From Microvirga lenta (GTDB lineage Bacteria > Pseudomonadota > Alphaproteobacteria > Rhizobiales > Beijerinckiaceae), in NCBI RefSeq assembly GCF_020532555.1, contig NZ_JAJBBR010000008.1:310001-374000 (forward strand): DNA of 64,000 bases. Reading direction: 5' to 3'. The position numbers and the translations under genes are program-made. Of this stretch, positions 1 through 9,112 are shown piece after piece (position 1 is the stretch's first letter; each line of letters opens with the position of its first letter). The notes beneath the pieces are model-generated. The model was not told where the DNA came from and searched no databases. It saw only the letters and a list, made by a program, of their open reading frames with translations.

Positions 1-816
1 CTCCGAGGGCTGCTCTTCGGTGATGGGGAAAGCCGCGAGAAGCCCGTCGCCCATGAATTTCAGCACCTCGCCGCCCTGCTCGGCCACGGGATCTGCCATG
101 GCTTCGAGATGCCGGTCGAGGCGTTCGATGAGCTGCGTCCCGCCCCCGTCGGCAAGGGCGCTGAAGCCGCGCAGATCGGCGAACATCAGCGCCGCCGTGA
201 TGGTGGTGCCGAGGCCGCGCCGGATCTCGCCGCTCAGCACGCGGCGGCCCGCAGAGAGGCCCACATAGGTGTCGAGGATGCCGACGGTCAGGTCGAACAG
301 GGTCATGCGGTAGGCGGCAAGCGCCAGCAGGGGCAGCACGGCGTCGATGCGCGCGACCTCCTCCGGGGAGAAGCCGCCGTCGCGGTGGGACGAGAGCGCC
401 GCCGCGCAGCCGCGAAGATCGGGAGCCGCGGCATTCTCGAAGCTGAACAGGCGGGCGAGATAATCCGTGCCGCCTATCTGCCTGACGTCCTCGAACACGG
501 CGAAAGCCTCCGCGTCGGGTCCGTCGAAGCGCCAGTGGCGCTTCATCTCCCCGATCCTGAGCAGATGGCCGAAGGGACTGACCTCGAAGGCGTCGTTGTT
601 GCGCTCATGGGAGACGCCTTCGACGGACAGACCGGCGGAGCGCGTCCAGACATGGTTGTAGACGCGGAATGTCGGATTGACCGTCGGCAGGGCGAGATAG
701 GCCCGCGCCACGGGAATGCCTTCCGCCGCGAGTCCTTCGGCAAACCCGGCGAGCAGCGGGGCGACGCCTGTGCCGCTCAGGCCCTGTTGGATGATCCAGC
801 TTTCGAGATTCGTCAT
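1..816 (-). CDS. Class III adenylate/guanylate cyclase (3' end outside window)
   Basis: The reading frame is open from an ATG at 816 to the left edge, giving 272 residues with no stop, so the C-terminus is missing. The N-terminal ~180 residues form a regulatory region. From about residue 210 the protein has the start of a class III nucleotidyl cyclase domain: a metal-binding MFADLRGFSAL segment and, about 35 residues on, GGEVLKFMGDGLLAAF. These match the two metal-site motifs of adenylate cyclases that convert ATP to cAMP. The N-terminal part resembles the region found in many rhizobial cyclases, but I do not recognise a named domain. A cyclic-nucleotide-binding protein lies at 37862-38308; a link is speculative. 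Confidence 0.85.
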   Translation of the reverse strand, partial: MTNLESWIIQQGLSGTGVAPLLAGFAEGLAAEGIPVARAYLALPTVNPTFRVYNHVWTRSAGLSVEGVSHERNNDAFEVSPFGHLLRIGEMKRHWRFDGPDAEAFAVFEDVRQIGGTDYLARLFSFENAAAPDLRGCAAALSSHRDGGFSPEEVARIDAVLPLLALAAYRMTLFDLTVGILDTYVGLSAGRRVLSGEIRRGLGTTITAALMFADLRGFSALADGGGTQLIERLDRHLEAMADPVAEQGGEVLKFMGDGLLAAFPITEEQPSE

Positions 817-881
817 GGCGCGCAATCTAGCATTCCGCAAAGGAATGTTCGCTCGTAGCGTGGCGGATCGGCGAAGCGGGA

Positions 882-1601
882 CTACCGGCTCGCGTGGCGT
901 GCCGCGCCGCCCGTACCCGCGATCTCGGTCAGGAGCTTGCGCCGCGCCGCGACCGCGAAGGGCTGCGTCTCGTTCGCGATCTCCACGAAGGAGCCCGGCC
1001 CGCCGATGACGTTCTGGCCGTAATAATCCTCCAGCGGCATCCCGCCGGGCCCGCCCGGCCGGCCGCTGCCGGGACGGCGGATCGCCAGGGCATTGATGGT
1101 GAAGCCCTTGGCGAGCGCATCCGCCCGCGCCTCCTCCAGCGGGCGCCCGCCCCGGTTCGCTCCGTCGCCGGACACGTCGATCACCTTGCGGGTGCCATCA
1201 TGGGCGTTCGTTTCCACGAGGCGGACGGAGAAGTCGATGGCGTTGGAGATGGAATTGTAGCCGTAGGCGCCCCGGGGCGCGCTCATGAGCTTGTCGGCGA
1301 AGACCTGGGCGCTCGCGGCGTCGCGGATCACGTGCCAATCGACGATGAGCACCTGCGAACTCGGCCCGCCCCACTCCATGTAGGCGACCGCGATGACGCC
1401 GAGGGGGCCGTTCCTGATCCCGTTGAGCACGTCCTCGCTCGTCAGCGCATCGGCCCAGCCCTTGCGCTGGAGGCGCAGTTCCTCGTCGTCGATGGAGCCG
1501 GAGCCGTCCGCCGCGAAGACGAGTTCGAGATCGACGGATTCGGCGCGGGCCGCTCCCATCGCGAGGCCGAGAGCGAGCAGGCTGGTCAGTGCAAGGCGCA
1601 T
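882..1601 (-). CDS. DUF1194 von Willebrand factor A-like secreted protein
   Basis: A 239-aa protein starting MRLALTSLLALG with a Sec signal peptide ending near ARAES. The mature part opens with LELVFAADGSGSID, a MIDAS-like D-x-S-x-S motif of vWA domains; the length and sequence match the DUF1194 family, whose members are periplasmic and of unknown function. The start at 1601 is preferred over an in-frame ATG at 1625 because GGAG precedes it at good spacing and the signal peptide then begins normally. It is flanked by another exported protein. Binding of a metal and a protein partner is likely by family; the partner is unknown. Confidence 0.8.
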   Translation of the reverse strand: MRLALTSLLALGLAMGAARAESVDLELVFAADGSGSIDDEELRLQRKGWADALTSEDVLNGIRNGPLGVIAVAYMEWGGPSSQVLIVDWHVIRDAASAQVFADKLMSAPRGAYGYNSISNAIDFSVRLVETNAHDGTRKVIDVSGDGANRGGRPLEEARADALAKGFTINALAIRRPGSGRPGGPGGMPLEDYYGQNVIGGPGSFVEIANETQPFAVAARRKLLTEIAGTGGAARHASR

Positions 1602-1738
1602 CGGAAGGCTCCACCGCAGTTCCATGAAAGGGACACACGATGGAGCCATCTAGGGCGTTCTTCCGGCGAAGGGCCGAGGGGACCGGATCACAACTTCGTT
1701 GAGACCGGCCCTCAGCCCTTCCCGGCCGGGAGAGACGG

Positions 1739-3085
1739 TCAGCGGGCCTTCAGCAGGTCGCCGACCTCGAGCAGGACGAACTCGTTGTCGTCCGCCTTGT
1801 TGGGCTCGCGGCTCGACGAGAAGGGAAGGTTGTTGTCGTTGCCGACGATGATGTGACGGTCGTCGACCACGTCCACGTTCTCGATGGTGAAGAACGGGAA
1901 GGTGAGCATCGTGTCGTTCAGCGGCTTGCGGGCCTTCTTGTTCGGATCGGCGATCTGCATGAGATCGACATAGCCGATCTTGCGGACGGGCGCGTTCGCG
2001 TTGGCGTCCGACAGCTCGATCTTCACGATGCGCTTGAACTTCGCCACGTCGTGGAAGCAGTCGGGCCGCTTCTGGCCCTGCGGGCAGGCCTTGTCGGCCG
2101 TTCCCTCGCCGTTGTCGCGCTCGATGATGAGGCCGGTCGTGGCGTCGATCATGTTGAAGTCGCCGATGGCGAGGCCGTTCTGGTCGAGAACGTATTTCCA
2201 ATGGCGGCCGGTCCATTTCTCGTTCGCCACGTCGAATTCGAGAATACGCAGGTATTCGCGCCCGTCGACGTTCTCCCACTGCTTCTTCTCGGCATCCCAG
2301 ACCGGGCCTTCGAGCAGCGCATAGAGGAACTTTCCGTCCTTCGAGGCCGCCATGCCCTCGTAGCCCTTGGAGCGCCGGATATTGAAGCTGACCGTCCCGG
2401 TCGGAACGGCGGGTGTGGTCACGGAGGGATGGTCGGGCGAGCGGGCGGGTTTGCCGTCGATCGACGTCTCGAACACGGCCTCGATCTTGCCGGAGCGGTC
2501 GGCCTTGATCAGGAAGGGGCCGAATTCGTCGGCGATCCAGATCTTGTCCCCGATGGGCTGGAAGCTCTCGATGTCGAAGTCGGAGCCCGTGAGATAGCGC
2601 TTCTCGGTCGCCTCGTTGGCGATCCGGAACGGCACCTTCTTGTCCGGGTCGTGCAGGAACACGGTCTCGAGGCGGTCGGCCGATCCGCTCGTCCAGTCGA
2701 TCCGGTAGCGGTTGAGATACAGCATCGAGTCGGGCGAATTGGCCTTCGAGCCGAAACCGTTGTCGGTGAGGACCCAGAAGGTGCCGTCGCCGGCGGACTT
2801 GATGCCGGAATGCCCCTGGAGGGGCTGGCCCTTGAAGGGCACCTTCACGCCCGTCGGGCGATCCCCCGACGTGCCTTCCACGGTTCCGAGCGCGTCGACG
2901 CGCTTGGCCGTCGTGAACTTGCCCGGCGTCTTGAGGTCGGCGGGCGCATCCGCGGGAGCCTCGACGAAACTCTGCGCCGGGAGGATGGCATGGCCGGCGA
3001 GAGAGACCGGGAATTGCTGCTGCGCGAGGGCGCTCGTTCCGAGCAGTGCGGCCAGCGGCAGGGCCGAGAGGAGACGGACAGACAT
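1739..3085 (-). CDS. Secreted esterase-like/phytase-like beta-propeller protein
   Basis: A 448-aa exported protein. The signal peptide is MSVRLLSALPLAALLG followed by cleavage after SALA. The body matches the 'esterase-like activity of phytase' family (PF13449): GLAIGDFNMIDATTGLIIERDNG and LEGPVWDAEKK are typical blade motifs. Family members are periplasmic or extracellular and are thought to act on phosphoesters, but the substrate is not known. The start at 3085 has AAAGG upstream; an in-frame ATG at 3109 would prepend a charged MKKHERST segment and is less likely. Confidence 0.8.
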   Translation of the reverse strand: MSVRLLSALPLAALLGTSALAQQQFPVSLAGHAILPAQSFVEAPADAPADLKTPGKFTTAKRVDALGTVEGTSGDRPTGVKVPFKGQPLQGHSGIKSAGDGTFWVLTDNGFGSKANSPDSMLYLNRYRIDWTSGSADRLETVFLHDPDKKVPFRIANEATEKRYLTGSDFDIESFQPIGDKIWIADEFGPFLIKADRSGKIEAVFETSIDGKPARSPDHPSVTTPAVPTGTVSFNIRRSKGYEGMAASKDGKFLYALLEGPVWDAEKKQWENVDGREYLRILEFDVANEKWTGRHWKYVLDQNGLAIGDFNMIDATTGLIIERDNGEGTADKACPQGQKRPDCFHDVAKFKRIVKIELSDANANAPVRKIGYVDLMQIADPNKKARKPLNDTMLTFPFFTIENVDVVDDRHIIVGNDNNLPFSSSREPNKADDNEFVLLEVGDLLKAR

Positions 3086-3173
3086 CGTAGACCTTTCATG
3101 CTTCTTCAAGCGAGGCCGTCTCTTGAAGGAGCTCGATGTCCGTCCGTTAACGTATCGATGACAACTCTGTTAA

Positions 3174-3196
3174 GGCTGGGGAATGATCCCCCAGCC
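3174..3196 (-). terminator. Hairpin abutting the aminotransferase stop codon
   Basis: Arms GGCTGGGG and CCCCAGCC pair perfectly over 8 bp and end one base before the stop of the aminotransferase gene. On the minus strand the hairpin is followed by CTTAACAGAG, with no real U-run, so termination is plausible but weak. Confidence 0.4.
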
Positions 3197-4072
3197 TCAC
3201 GCCGCCTTGCTGGCGCTGTTGCCGTGGGCGTAGGCCCAGTAGAGCTCGCGGGCGCGGCGGTAGAACGGGCCCGGCTGGAGGTCGCGGGAATCGATGCGCA
3301 GCACCGGCATGACCTTGGAATAGTTGCCCGAGATGAAGATCTCGTCGGCGGCCGCGAAATCCTCGTAGCGCAGAGTGGCCTCGACCACCGGCACGCCGTC
3401 GTCGCGCAGGAGCTGGATCACGCGCTGGCGGGTGATACCGTTAAGGAAGGTGCCGTTCGGATACGGCGTGTAGACCGTGCCGTCCTTGGCCATGAACACG
3501 TTGGAGGTGCCGGTCTCGGCCACGTTGCCGAGCGCATCGCACACGAGGGCGTTGTCGAAGCCCTTCTCCCGCGCCTCGCGGATCACGCGGGCGTTGTTGG
3601 GATAGAGGGCGCCCGCCTTGGAATCGGTCGGCATGGATTCGAGGGTCGGGCGGCGGAAGCTCGACTTCATGATGGACAGGCCGCCCGGCACCGGCATCGG
3701 CGCCTCGAAGAGCGACAGGCAGAACTGGGTCGAAGCCGGATCGGGCGCGATGGTGGCGATGCCCTCGGCCTCGCCCCAGTACATCGGCTTCACGTAGAGC
3801 GCCGTGCCGGGCGCGAACTTCTTCACGCCCTCGCGGACCAGCTCGACGATGGCATCCGGGGACAGGGTCGGCTCGAGGCCGATGGTGCGGGCGGAGCGGT
3901 TCACACGGGCGCAGTGCAGGTCGATGTCGGGCATGACGCCCTCGAACACGCGCGCGCCGTCGAAGACGGAGGAGCCGAGCCAGGAGACGTGCGAACGGGG
4001 CCCGATGAGCGGCGGATTGCCCTCATGCCATGCGCCGTTGAACCAGTTCCAGGTCTGCGAATACCAAGCCAC
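3197..4072 (-). CDS. ilvE: Branched-chain amino acid aminotransferase
   Basis: A 291-aa fold-type IV PLP enzyme that transfers amino groups between branched-chain amino acids and 2-oxoglutarate. The Schiff-base lysine is K152 in SKAGALYPNN; ETGTSNVF near residue 187 and NGITRQ near 215 are further family motifs. I chose the GTG at 4072 (VAWYSQTW) as start: AAGGA lies upstream at good spacing and the homologous region begins here, whereas the upstream ATG at 4138 would add 22 unrelated residues. Monocistronic; convergent with nothing and divergent from the dehalogenase gene. Confidence 0.88.
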   Translation of the reverse strand: MAWYSQTWNWFNGAWHEGNPPLIGPRSHVSWLGSSVFDGARVFEGVMPDIDLHCARVNRSARTIGLEPTLSPDAIVELVREGVKKFAPGTALYVKPMYWGEAEGIATIAPDPASTQFCLSLFEAPMPVPGGLSIMKSSFRRPTLESMPTDSKAGALYPNNARVIREAREKGFDNALVCDALGNVAETGTSNVFMAKDGTVYTPYPNGTFLNGITRQRVIQLLRDDGVPVVEATLRYEDFAAADEIFISGNYSKVMPVLRIDSRDLQPGPFYRRARELYWAYAHGNSASKAA

Positions 4073-4238
4073 TTTTGTTTTCCTTACCGAACGGAGGGTC
4101 ACGCTATCGAATCCCCTCCCCGCCCCCGCGTCAATCATTTGGCTGGCTCATGGGTCATAAAGACTTGTGATGAAACGCATGACGAAGGCTGATTGATCTT
4201 CGGTTGCGTCGGACGGAACCGGATGCCAAGCTTGCCCC

Positions 4239-4916
4239 ATGCCGCTGCGTCCCATCATTCCCGCCCAAACCCGAGCCGTGGTCTTCGATGCCTACGGCAC
4301 CCTGTTCGACGTTCATTCCGCCGTCGCGCGCCATGCGGACCGCGTCGGTCCGGATGCGGCGCGCCTTTCGGAGGTCTGGCGGGCGAAGCAGCTCGAATAT
4401 TCCTGGGTTCTGTCCCTCGCCGAACGCTACGAGCCGTTCTGGCGGCTCACGGAAAAGGCGCTCGATTACGCGCTGGCCCGCCATCCGGGCGTGGACCCGA
4501 CGGTGAGGCCGCTGCTGCTCGACGCCTATCGCAGCCTCGATGCCTATCCCGAGGTGCGCCGGACCCTGGAGGCCCTGCGCGGGCGCGGCCTCGGCACGGG
4601 CATCCTGTCCAACGGCGACCCGGCCATGCTGCAGGCGGCCGTCTCCTCGGCGGGTCTGCGCGGCCTGCTCGATCCGGTGCTGTCCGTCGAAGCCGCGGGC
4701 GTGTTCAAGACGAGCCCGCGCACCTACGACCTTGTCTGCGACGCCCTGTCGGTGTCGCCGCAGGAGGTGGTCTTCGTGTCGTCCAACCGCTGGGACATCG
4801 CAGGCGCCGCCGCCTTCGGGCTCACGCCGGTCTGGATCAACCGCTTCGGGCTGCCGGACGAATACACGGAATTCGCCCCTCGGGCGGTGGTTTCCTCGCT
4901 CGAGAAGCTCCTCTGA
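4239..4916 (+). CDS. Haloacid dehalogenase, type II
   Basis: A 225-aa HAD-superfamily hydrolase. All residues known to matter in L-2-haloacid dehalogenases can be seen: nucleophile D17 in VFDAYGTLFD, S124-N125 in LSNGD, K157 in VFKTSPRTY, and S181, N183 and D186 in SSNRWD. The enzyme should hydrolyse L-2-haloalkanoates to D-2-hydroxyalkanoates in the cytoplasm; relatives with this motif set sometimes act on other small substrates, so the physiological substrate is inferred. It stands alone, followed by a palindromic repeat. Confidence 0.85.
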   Translation: MPLRPIIPAQTRAVVFDAYGTLFDVHSAVARHADRVGPDAARLSEVWRAKQLEYSWVLSLAERYEPFWRLTEKALDYALARHPGVDPTVRPLLLDAYRSLDAYPEVRRTLEALRGRGLGTGILSNGDPAMLQAAVSSAGLRGLLDPVLSVEAAGVFKTSPRTYDLVCDALSVSPQEVVFVSSNRWDIAGAAAFGLTPVWINRFGLPDEYTEFAPRAVVSSLEKLL

Positions 4917-4960
4917 GATCGATCCCTGCCCCATTGTGGGCAGAGGCTCGCGCCGGAAGC

Positions 4961-5140
4961 GCCGACCGGCTCTCCTCCCCCACAAGCTTCGGCCGGTTCG
5001 AAGGCTCATGCGGATGGCGCCGACCTGCTCTCCTCCCCCTTGTGGGAGGAGGTGGAGGTGTGGGCGCCACACCGTCATAGGCTATCGCTCACACCCCCAC
5101 CCTGGCCCTCCCCACAAGGGGGAGGGAAGACCGTCGCGCT
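4961..5140. repeat. Palindromic intergenic repeat, copy A
   Basis: Lies between the convergent dehalogenase and dipeptidase genes. The core is 5031-5128: a left arm TCCTCCCCCTTGTGGGAGG with GTGGAGGTGTGGG, a centre containing GTCATAGGCTATCG, and a right arm CACCCCCACC with CCCTCCCCACAAGGGGGAGG. Upstream, 4961-5030 carries two partial units beginning GCGCCGACC-GGCTCTCCTCC. The whole can fold into a long hairpin. Copies B, C and D are at 16311, 18931 and 25320. Confidence 0.85.
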
Positions 5141-5163
5141 AGGGCCGCCGTGCGCCCTTGCCG

Positions 5164-6546
5164 TTACTTCGCCAGAGCCGCCAGGATGCGCGCCCAGGAG
5201 CGCGTGCCCTTGTGGAAGCTCGTGAGGTCGTATTTCTCGTTCGGCGAGTGGATGCGGTCGTCGTCGAGGCCGAAGCCGACGAACAGGGTGTCGAGGCCGA
5301 GCGTGCGCTTGAAGTCGCCGCCCACGGGAATCGAGCCGCCCATGCCGATCACGATGGGATCGGCCTTCCACTCGTCGTGCAGGGCCGCCTTGGCGGCGGT
5401 GAGCGCCGGGAAATCGTGCGGCAGGGCGAGCGCGCGCGAGCCCTTGTGATGGATGAACTCCACCGAGCAGTCGGCCGGGATCCGCTCGCGCACGAAGGCC
5501 TCGAAGTTCCTGGAGATCTTCTCGGGGTCCTGGTCGCCCACGAGACGGAACGAGACCTTGCAGCGGGCTTCCGACGCGATCACCGTCTTGGTGCCCTCGC
5601 CCGTATAGCCGCCGATGATGCCGTTCACGTCGCAGGTGGGACGGGACTGGATCTGCTCGATGAGCATGCGGCCCTTCTCGCCCGCCGAGTGCTTGAGGCC
5701 GACCTGGCCGAGGAACTCCTCCTCCGTCAGGTTCAGCTTCTTCCACTGCTCCAGAACCTGGGTCGGGGTCTCGTGCACGCCCTCGTAGAAGTCCGGGATC
5801 ATGATGCGGCCGTTATCGTCGTGGAACGCCGCGACGATCTTCGACAGAACGTGGATCGGGTTGCGGGCGGCGCCGCCGAACATGCCCGAATGCAGGTCGC
5901 GGTCGGCGCAGCGCACGATCACTTCCTCGTAGACCATGCCGCGCAGGGACGAGGTGATCGCGGGCGTGGAGCGGTCCCACATGCCGGTGTCGCAGACGAG
6001 GGCCACGTCGGCCTTCAGCTCGTCCTTGTTGGCCTCGATGAACTCGGGCAGGAACTTGGAGCCGTCCTCCTCCGCGCCCTCGACCAGGAAGGTGATGTTG
6101 AGCGGCAGCGAGCCGGTGACGGCCTGCCAGGCCCGGCACGCCTCCACGAAGGTGAGCACCTGGCCCTTGTCGTCGGAGGCGCCGCGGGCGCTGATGACCT
6201 TCCGGCCGTCGGGCAGCGTCACCATCCGCGGCTCGAAGGGCGGGGTTTCCCACAGTTCCAGCGGATCGACCGGCTGCACATCGTAATGGCCGTAGAACAG
6301 CACGTGCGGCTTTTCCTGGCCGTTGGCATGGCCCACCACGGCCGGGTGGCCGCCGGTCTCGCGCAAGGACGCATCGACGCCGATCCCCTTCAGCTCGTCC
6401 ACCAGCCACTGGCCTGCGGTGCGGCAATGGTCCTTGTAGGCGGGATCGGTGGAGATCGACGGAACCTTCAGCCACTGGAACAGCCGCTCCAGGGATTGGT
6501 CGAGGTCGGCATCGATCTTCGAGAGGACTTGGTCGAGTTGGGACAT
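5164..6546 (-). CDS. M20 family dipeptidase/metallopeptidase
   Basis: A 460-aa zinc peptidase of the M20 family (PepV/carnosinase-like 'dipeptidase'). Visible metal and catalytic residues are H87 with D89 in YGHYDVQP, D125 in RGASDDKGQ, and the E159-E160 pair in EGAEEDGS. A dimerisation domain fills the middle third. It should cleave dipeptides or related amidated amino acids in the cytoplasm, no signal peptide being present. The length is normal for the family. The gene stands between repeat copy A and an acetyltransferase with a 79-bp gap, so probably has its own promoter. Confidence 0.88.
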   Translation of the reverse strand: MSQLDQVLSKIDADLDQSLERLFQWLKVPSISTDPAYKDHCRTAGQWLVDELKGIGVDASLRETGGHPAVVGHANGQEKPHVLFYGHYDVQPVDPLELWETPPFEPRMVTLPDGRKVISARGASDDKGQVLTFVEACRAWQAVTGSLPLNITFLVEGAEEDGSKFLPEFIEANKDELKADVALVCDTGMWDRSTPAITSSLRGMVYEEVIVRCADRDLHSGMFGGAARNPIHVLSKIVAAFHDDNGRIMIPDFYEGVHETPTQVLEQWKKLNLTEEEFLGQVGLKHSAGEKGRMLIEQIQSRPTCDVNGIIGGYTGEGTKTVIASEARCKVSFRLVGDQDPEKISRNFEAFVRERIPADCSVEFIHHKGSRALALPHDFPALTAAKAALHDEWKADPIVIGMGGSIPVGGDFKRTLGLDTLFVGFGLDDDRIHSPNEKYDLTSFHKGTRSWARILAALAK

Positions 6547-6625
6547 GGTGTGATGGCTGCCTGATGAGAAGGATCGTCCGAGAGGTACTCCCTCGGGCGG
6601 CAGGGTCGCAAGTGCGAGTTTGGCC

Positions 6626-7084
6626 TCACGGCCGCGCGTCGAGCAGCTTCGTCATGTAGACGCGCCTGAACCCCTTCTCCTCGGCGCGGTGGGTCTCGAC
6701 GAAGCCGAGCCTCCCGTAGAGCGCGATGTTCTCGGTCATGGCCTCGTTGGTGTAGAGCCGGATCGTGCGCAGGCCGCGCTCCCGCGCGAATTTCTCCGCG
6801 AAGGCGATCAATGCACCCCCGAAGCCGCGTCCCTGAGCGTCCGGCGCGACGGCAATGTTGTCGAGGAGCATGGCGTGCTCCTCCGGAATGAGAACGAGGA
6901 TTCCGGCGATGCGGCCTTCGTCGCACAGGACATGGACGTGCCGGCCCGCGATGAGCGCCCCGTAATCGTCGAGCATCGGTCCGGGCCTGCGGCCCATGCG
7001 CGGGATGTAGGGGGCGTAGGCCGCCTCGACGACGGCCTCGACCGCCGCCCGGTCGCCGGGACTTGCGAGACGGATGTGAACCAT
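6626..7084 (-). CDS. GNAT family N-acetyltransferase
   Basis: A 152-aa single-domain GNAT enzyme. The acetyl-CoA pyrophosphate loop is in NIAVAPDAQGRGFGGAL (about residues 76-92), and the C-terminal LYGRLGFVETHR is the usual GNAT motif B. It acetylates an amine using acetyl-CoA; the acceptor cannot be deduced. It lies 42 bp downstream of the end of the sugar ABC operon on the same strand, but no functional link is evident. Confidence 0.8.
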   Translation of the reverse strand: MVHIRLASPGDRAAVEAVVEAAYAPYIPRMGRRPGPMLDDYGALIAGRHVHVLCDEGRIAGILVLIPEEHAMLLDNIAVAPDAQGRGFGGALIAFAEKFARERGLRTIRLYTNEAMTENIALYGRLGFVETHRAEEKGFRRVYMTKLLDARP

Positions 7085-7126
7085 GGCCGGAGGATGCCGT
7101 CCGGGCGGGCTGTCTGCAAGCCCCCC

Positions 7127-8107
7127 TCAGGCGTGGGATTCCTCCGTGCGCGCCACGAGGCGGGCCTGGATCGCCACCACGAGCAGCAGGAGAGCGCCGC
7201 GGATCACCGATTGCCAATAGGCCGACAGGCTGATCCAGCCGAGGCCGTTCTCGAAATTGAGGATGTTGAAGATCAGGCCGAGGAGCAGCACGCCCGCGAG
7301 CGTCGAGCCGACGGAGCCGACGCCGCCGGTGAGCAGGGTGCCGCCCACGACCACGGACGCGATGGCGAACAGCTCCCAGCCGACGCCCTCGATGGGCTGA
7401 CCGGCGCCGAACTGGGCGGCGAGGATCACCCCCGCCAGCCCCGCCAGCGCACCGCTCAGGATGTAGACGGCGGCCTTCACGCGGGTGGTCGGCAGGCCCA
7501 TGAGGCGGGTGGCGTCCTCGTTGCCGCCCACGGCCAGCACGGTGCGGCCGAAGGCCGTGAAGTTGAGCACGAGGGAACCGGCGAGATAGGCCGCGAGCGC
7601 GATCCAGGCCGGAATGGGAAAGCCGAGGAAGTCGCCCTGCCCGATCTCGATGAAGGCCGTGTCGTAGGACACCGAGACCGACTGGTTGTCCGCCAGCAGC
7701 AGGGCGCAGCCGCTCGCCGCCAGCATGGTCGCGAGCGTCGCGATGAAGGGCAGGACATTGAGGCGGATGATCACGAAGGCGTTGATCAGGCCCACCGCCA
7801 GACCCGCCGCCAGCCCGCCGAGGAGTCCCGGCAGGAGGCCGTAGGGCGACAGCAGCGCCGCCACGACGCTGCCCAGGGCCGCCGTGGACCCCACCGAGAG
7901 GTCGATCCCGCCCGTGATGATCACGAAGCACATGCCGAGCGCCACCAGGGCGAACATGCTGTTGTAGCGCAGCACCGTCAGGATGTTGAAGCTGCCGAGG
8001 AAGTTCTCGTAGCGCAGCCAGCCGAAGAGGAGCAGCGCGAGAAGCGCCAGCAGCACCCCGTAGCGGCCCACGCCCCGGAAGAGTTGAGCGGTGTTCAGCC
8101 TCGCCAT
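7127..8107 (-). CDS. yjfF: Sugar ABC transporter permease (YjfF-like)
   Basis: A 326-aa membrane permease of the RbsC/BPD_transp_2 family with about nine hydrophobic segments. VIITGGIDLSVGSTAALG near residue 65 is the family signature, and VGGTLLTGGVGSVGSTLAG near 255 is the second conserved stretch. It is the last gene of a four-gene minus-strand operon (binding protein, ATPase, two permeases), the order seen in the galactofuranose importer YtfQ-YtfR-YtfT-YjfF. A 3-bp gap separates it from the preceding permease gene, so the two should be co-translated and form the transmembrane heterodimer. Confidence 0.82.
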   Translation of the reverse strand: MARLNTAQLFRGVGRYGVLLALLALLLFGWLRYENFLGSFNILTVLRYNSMFALVALGMCFVIITGGIDLSVGSTAALGSVVAALLSPYGLLPGLLGGLAAGLAVGLINAFVIIRLNVLPFIATLATMLAASGCALLLADNQSVSVSYDTAFIEIGQGDFLGFPIPAWIALAAYLAGSLVLNFTAFGRTVLAVGGNEDATRLMGLPTTRVKAAVYILSGALAGLAGVILAAQFGAGQPIEGVGWELFAIASVVVGGTLLTGGVGSVGSTLAGVLLLGLIFNILNFENGLGWISLSAYWQSVIRGALLLLVVAIQARLVARTEESHA

Positions 8108-8110
8108 GGA

Positions 8111-9112
8111 TCAGCTCCTGCCCTGCCGCTGGACCCAGACCGCCAGCACGATGATCGCCGCCTTGGCGATGAGCGCCGCCGCATCCGGCACGCCGTTGGC
8201 GAGCAGCGTGTAGCGGACGAGCTGGATGATGAGCGCGCCCACCAGCGTGCCGATGACGGTCGCGCGCCCGCCCGTGAGAAGCGTTCCGCCCACCGCCACG
8301 GCCGCGATGGCGTCGAGCTCCATGCCAAGGCCGACGAGGTTGGCGTCGGCCGCGGAGTTGCGCGCGATCACGATCAGCCCGGCGATGCCCGAAAGCAGGC
8401 CGCTGATCATGTAGACCCGGCGCTTCACCGACACGACCGGAATGCCGGAGAGGCGCGCCGCGCGCTCGTTGCCGCCCACCGCCAGGATCTGGCGCCCGAA
8501 CACGGTGCGCTTGAGCATCCAGGCCGCCGCCAGCACGATCACGACCATCAGCACCGCCTGGAACGGCAGGCCGAAGAGGCGGCCGAGGCCGATATACTGG
8601 AACTCCGGAACCTTGAAGACCTGGAGATTGCCGTTGGTCATGACCTGCGCGATGCCGCGCCCGGCGATGAACAGGACGAGGGTCGCGATGATGGGCTGGA
8701 TGCGAAGCCGCGTGATGAGCCAGCCGTTGAACCAGCCGAAGGCCCCCGCGACTAGGACCGGCACCACGAAGGCGAGCGCGATGCCCACGTAAGGGTGCGG
8801 CAGGGGAAAGAGGTTGCCGAGGAAGATCAGCGGCGCGAGCGCCCCCGCGATCGCCATGAGCGAGCCGACCGAGAGGTCGATGCCGCCGGTGGCGATGACG
8901 AGGGTCATGCCCACGCCGACGATGACGATGGAGCAGACCTGGGTGAGGTTGACGTTGAGCGTCTGCCAGGTGGCGAAGTTCGGGGTGAAGGCGAGATTGA
9001 ACAGGATGAGCAGCGCCAGGGCCACCCAGGCGCCGTAGCGCGTGAGCACGCCGCGCGGATCGAGCCTCGGCTGGCTCCGCGCAGGCGGCAGGGTGGTGGC
9101 CGTGTCAGCCAT
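8111..9112 (-). CDS. ytfT: Sugar ABC transporter permease (YtfT-like)
   Basis: A 333-aa permease, paralogous to its downstream neighbour. VIATGGIDLSVGSLMAIAG near residue 78 and VGGTLLTGGRATVIG near 272 mark the family. I set the start at the ATG at 9112 (MADTATTLPP) because GGAGGAG sits 9 bases upstream; the upstream ATG at 9142 lies inside the ATPase gene. The start overlaps the ATPase stop by 8 bp, consistent with translational coupling. Assignment to YtfT rather than RbsC rests on the two-permease operon and on the similarity of the binding protein to YtfQ. Confidence 0.82.
   Translation of the reverse strand: MADTATTLPPARSQPRLDPRGVLTRYGAWVALALLILFNLAFTPNFATWQTLNVNLTQVCSIVIVGVGMTLVIATGGIDLSVGSLMAIAGALAPLIFLGNLFPLPHPYVGIALAFVVPVLVAGAFGWFNGWLITRLRIQPIIATLVLFIAGRGIAQVMTNGNLQVFKVPEFQYIGLGRLFGLPFQAVLMVVIVLAAAWMLKRTVFGRQILAVGGNERAARLSGIPVVSVKRRVYMISGLLSGIAGLIVIARNSAADANLVGLGMELDAIAAVAVGGTLLTGGRATVIGTLVGALIIQLVRYTLLANGVPDAAALIAKAAIIVLAVWVQRQGRS

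Noticed and set aside
1853-4192. 779-aa open frame on the plus strand
   Set aside because: It runs antisense to the phytase-like and ilvE genes, has no domain or ribosome-binding site, and is a normal by-product of high-GC codon bias.
6620-8755. 711-aa open frame on the plus strand
   Set aside because: It is antisense to the acetyltransferase and both sugar permease genes, is rich in charged low-complexity text, and has no recognisable motif.
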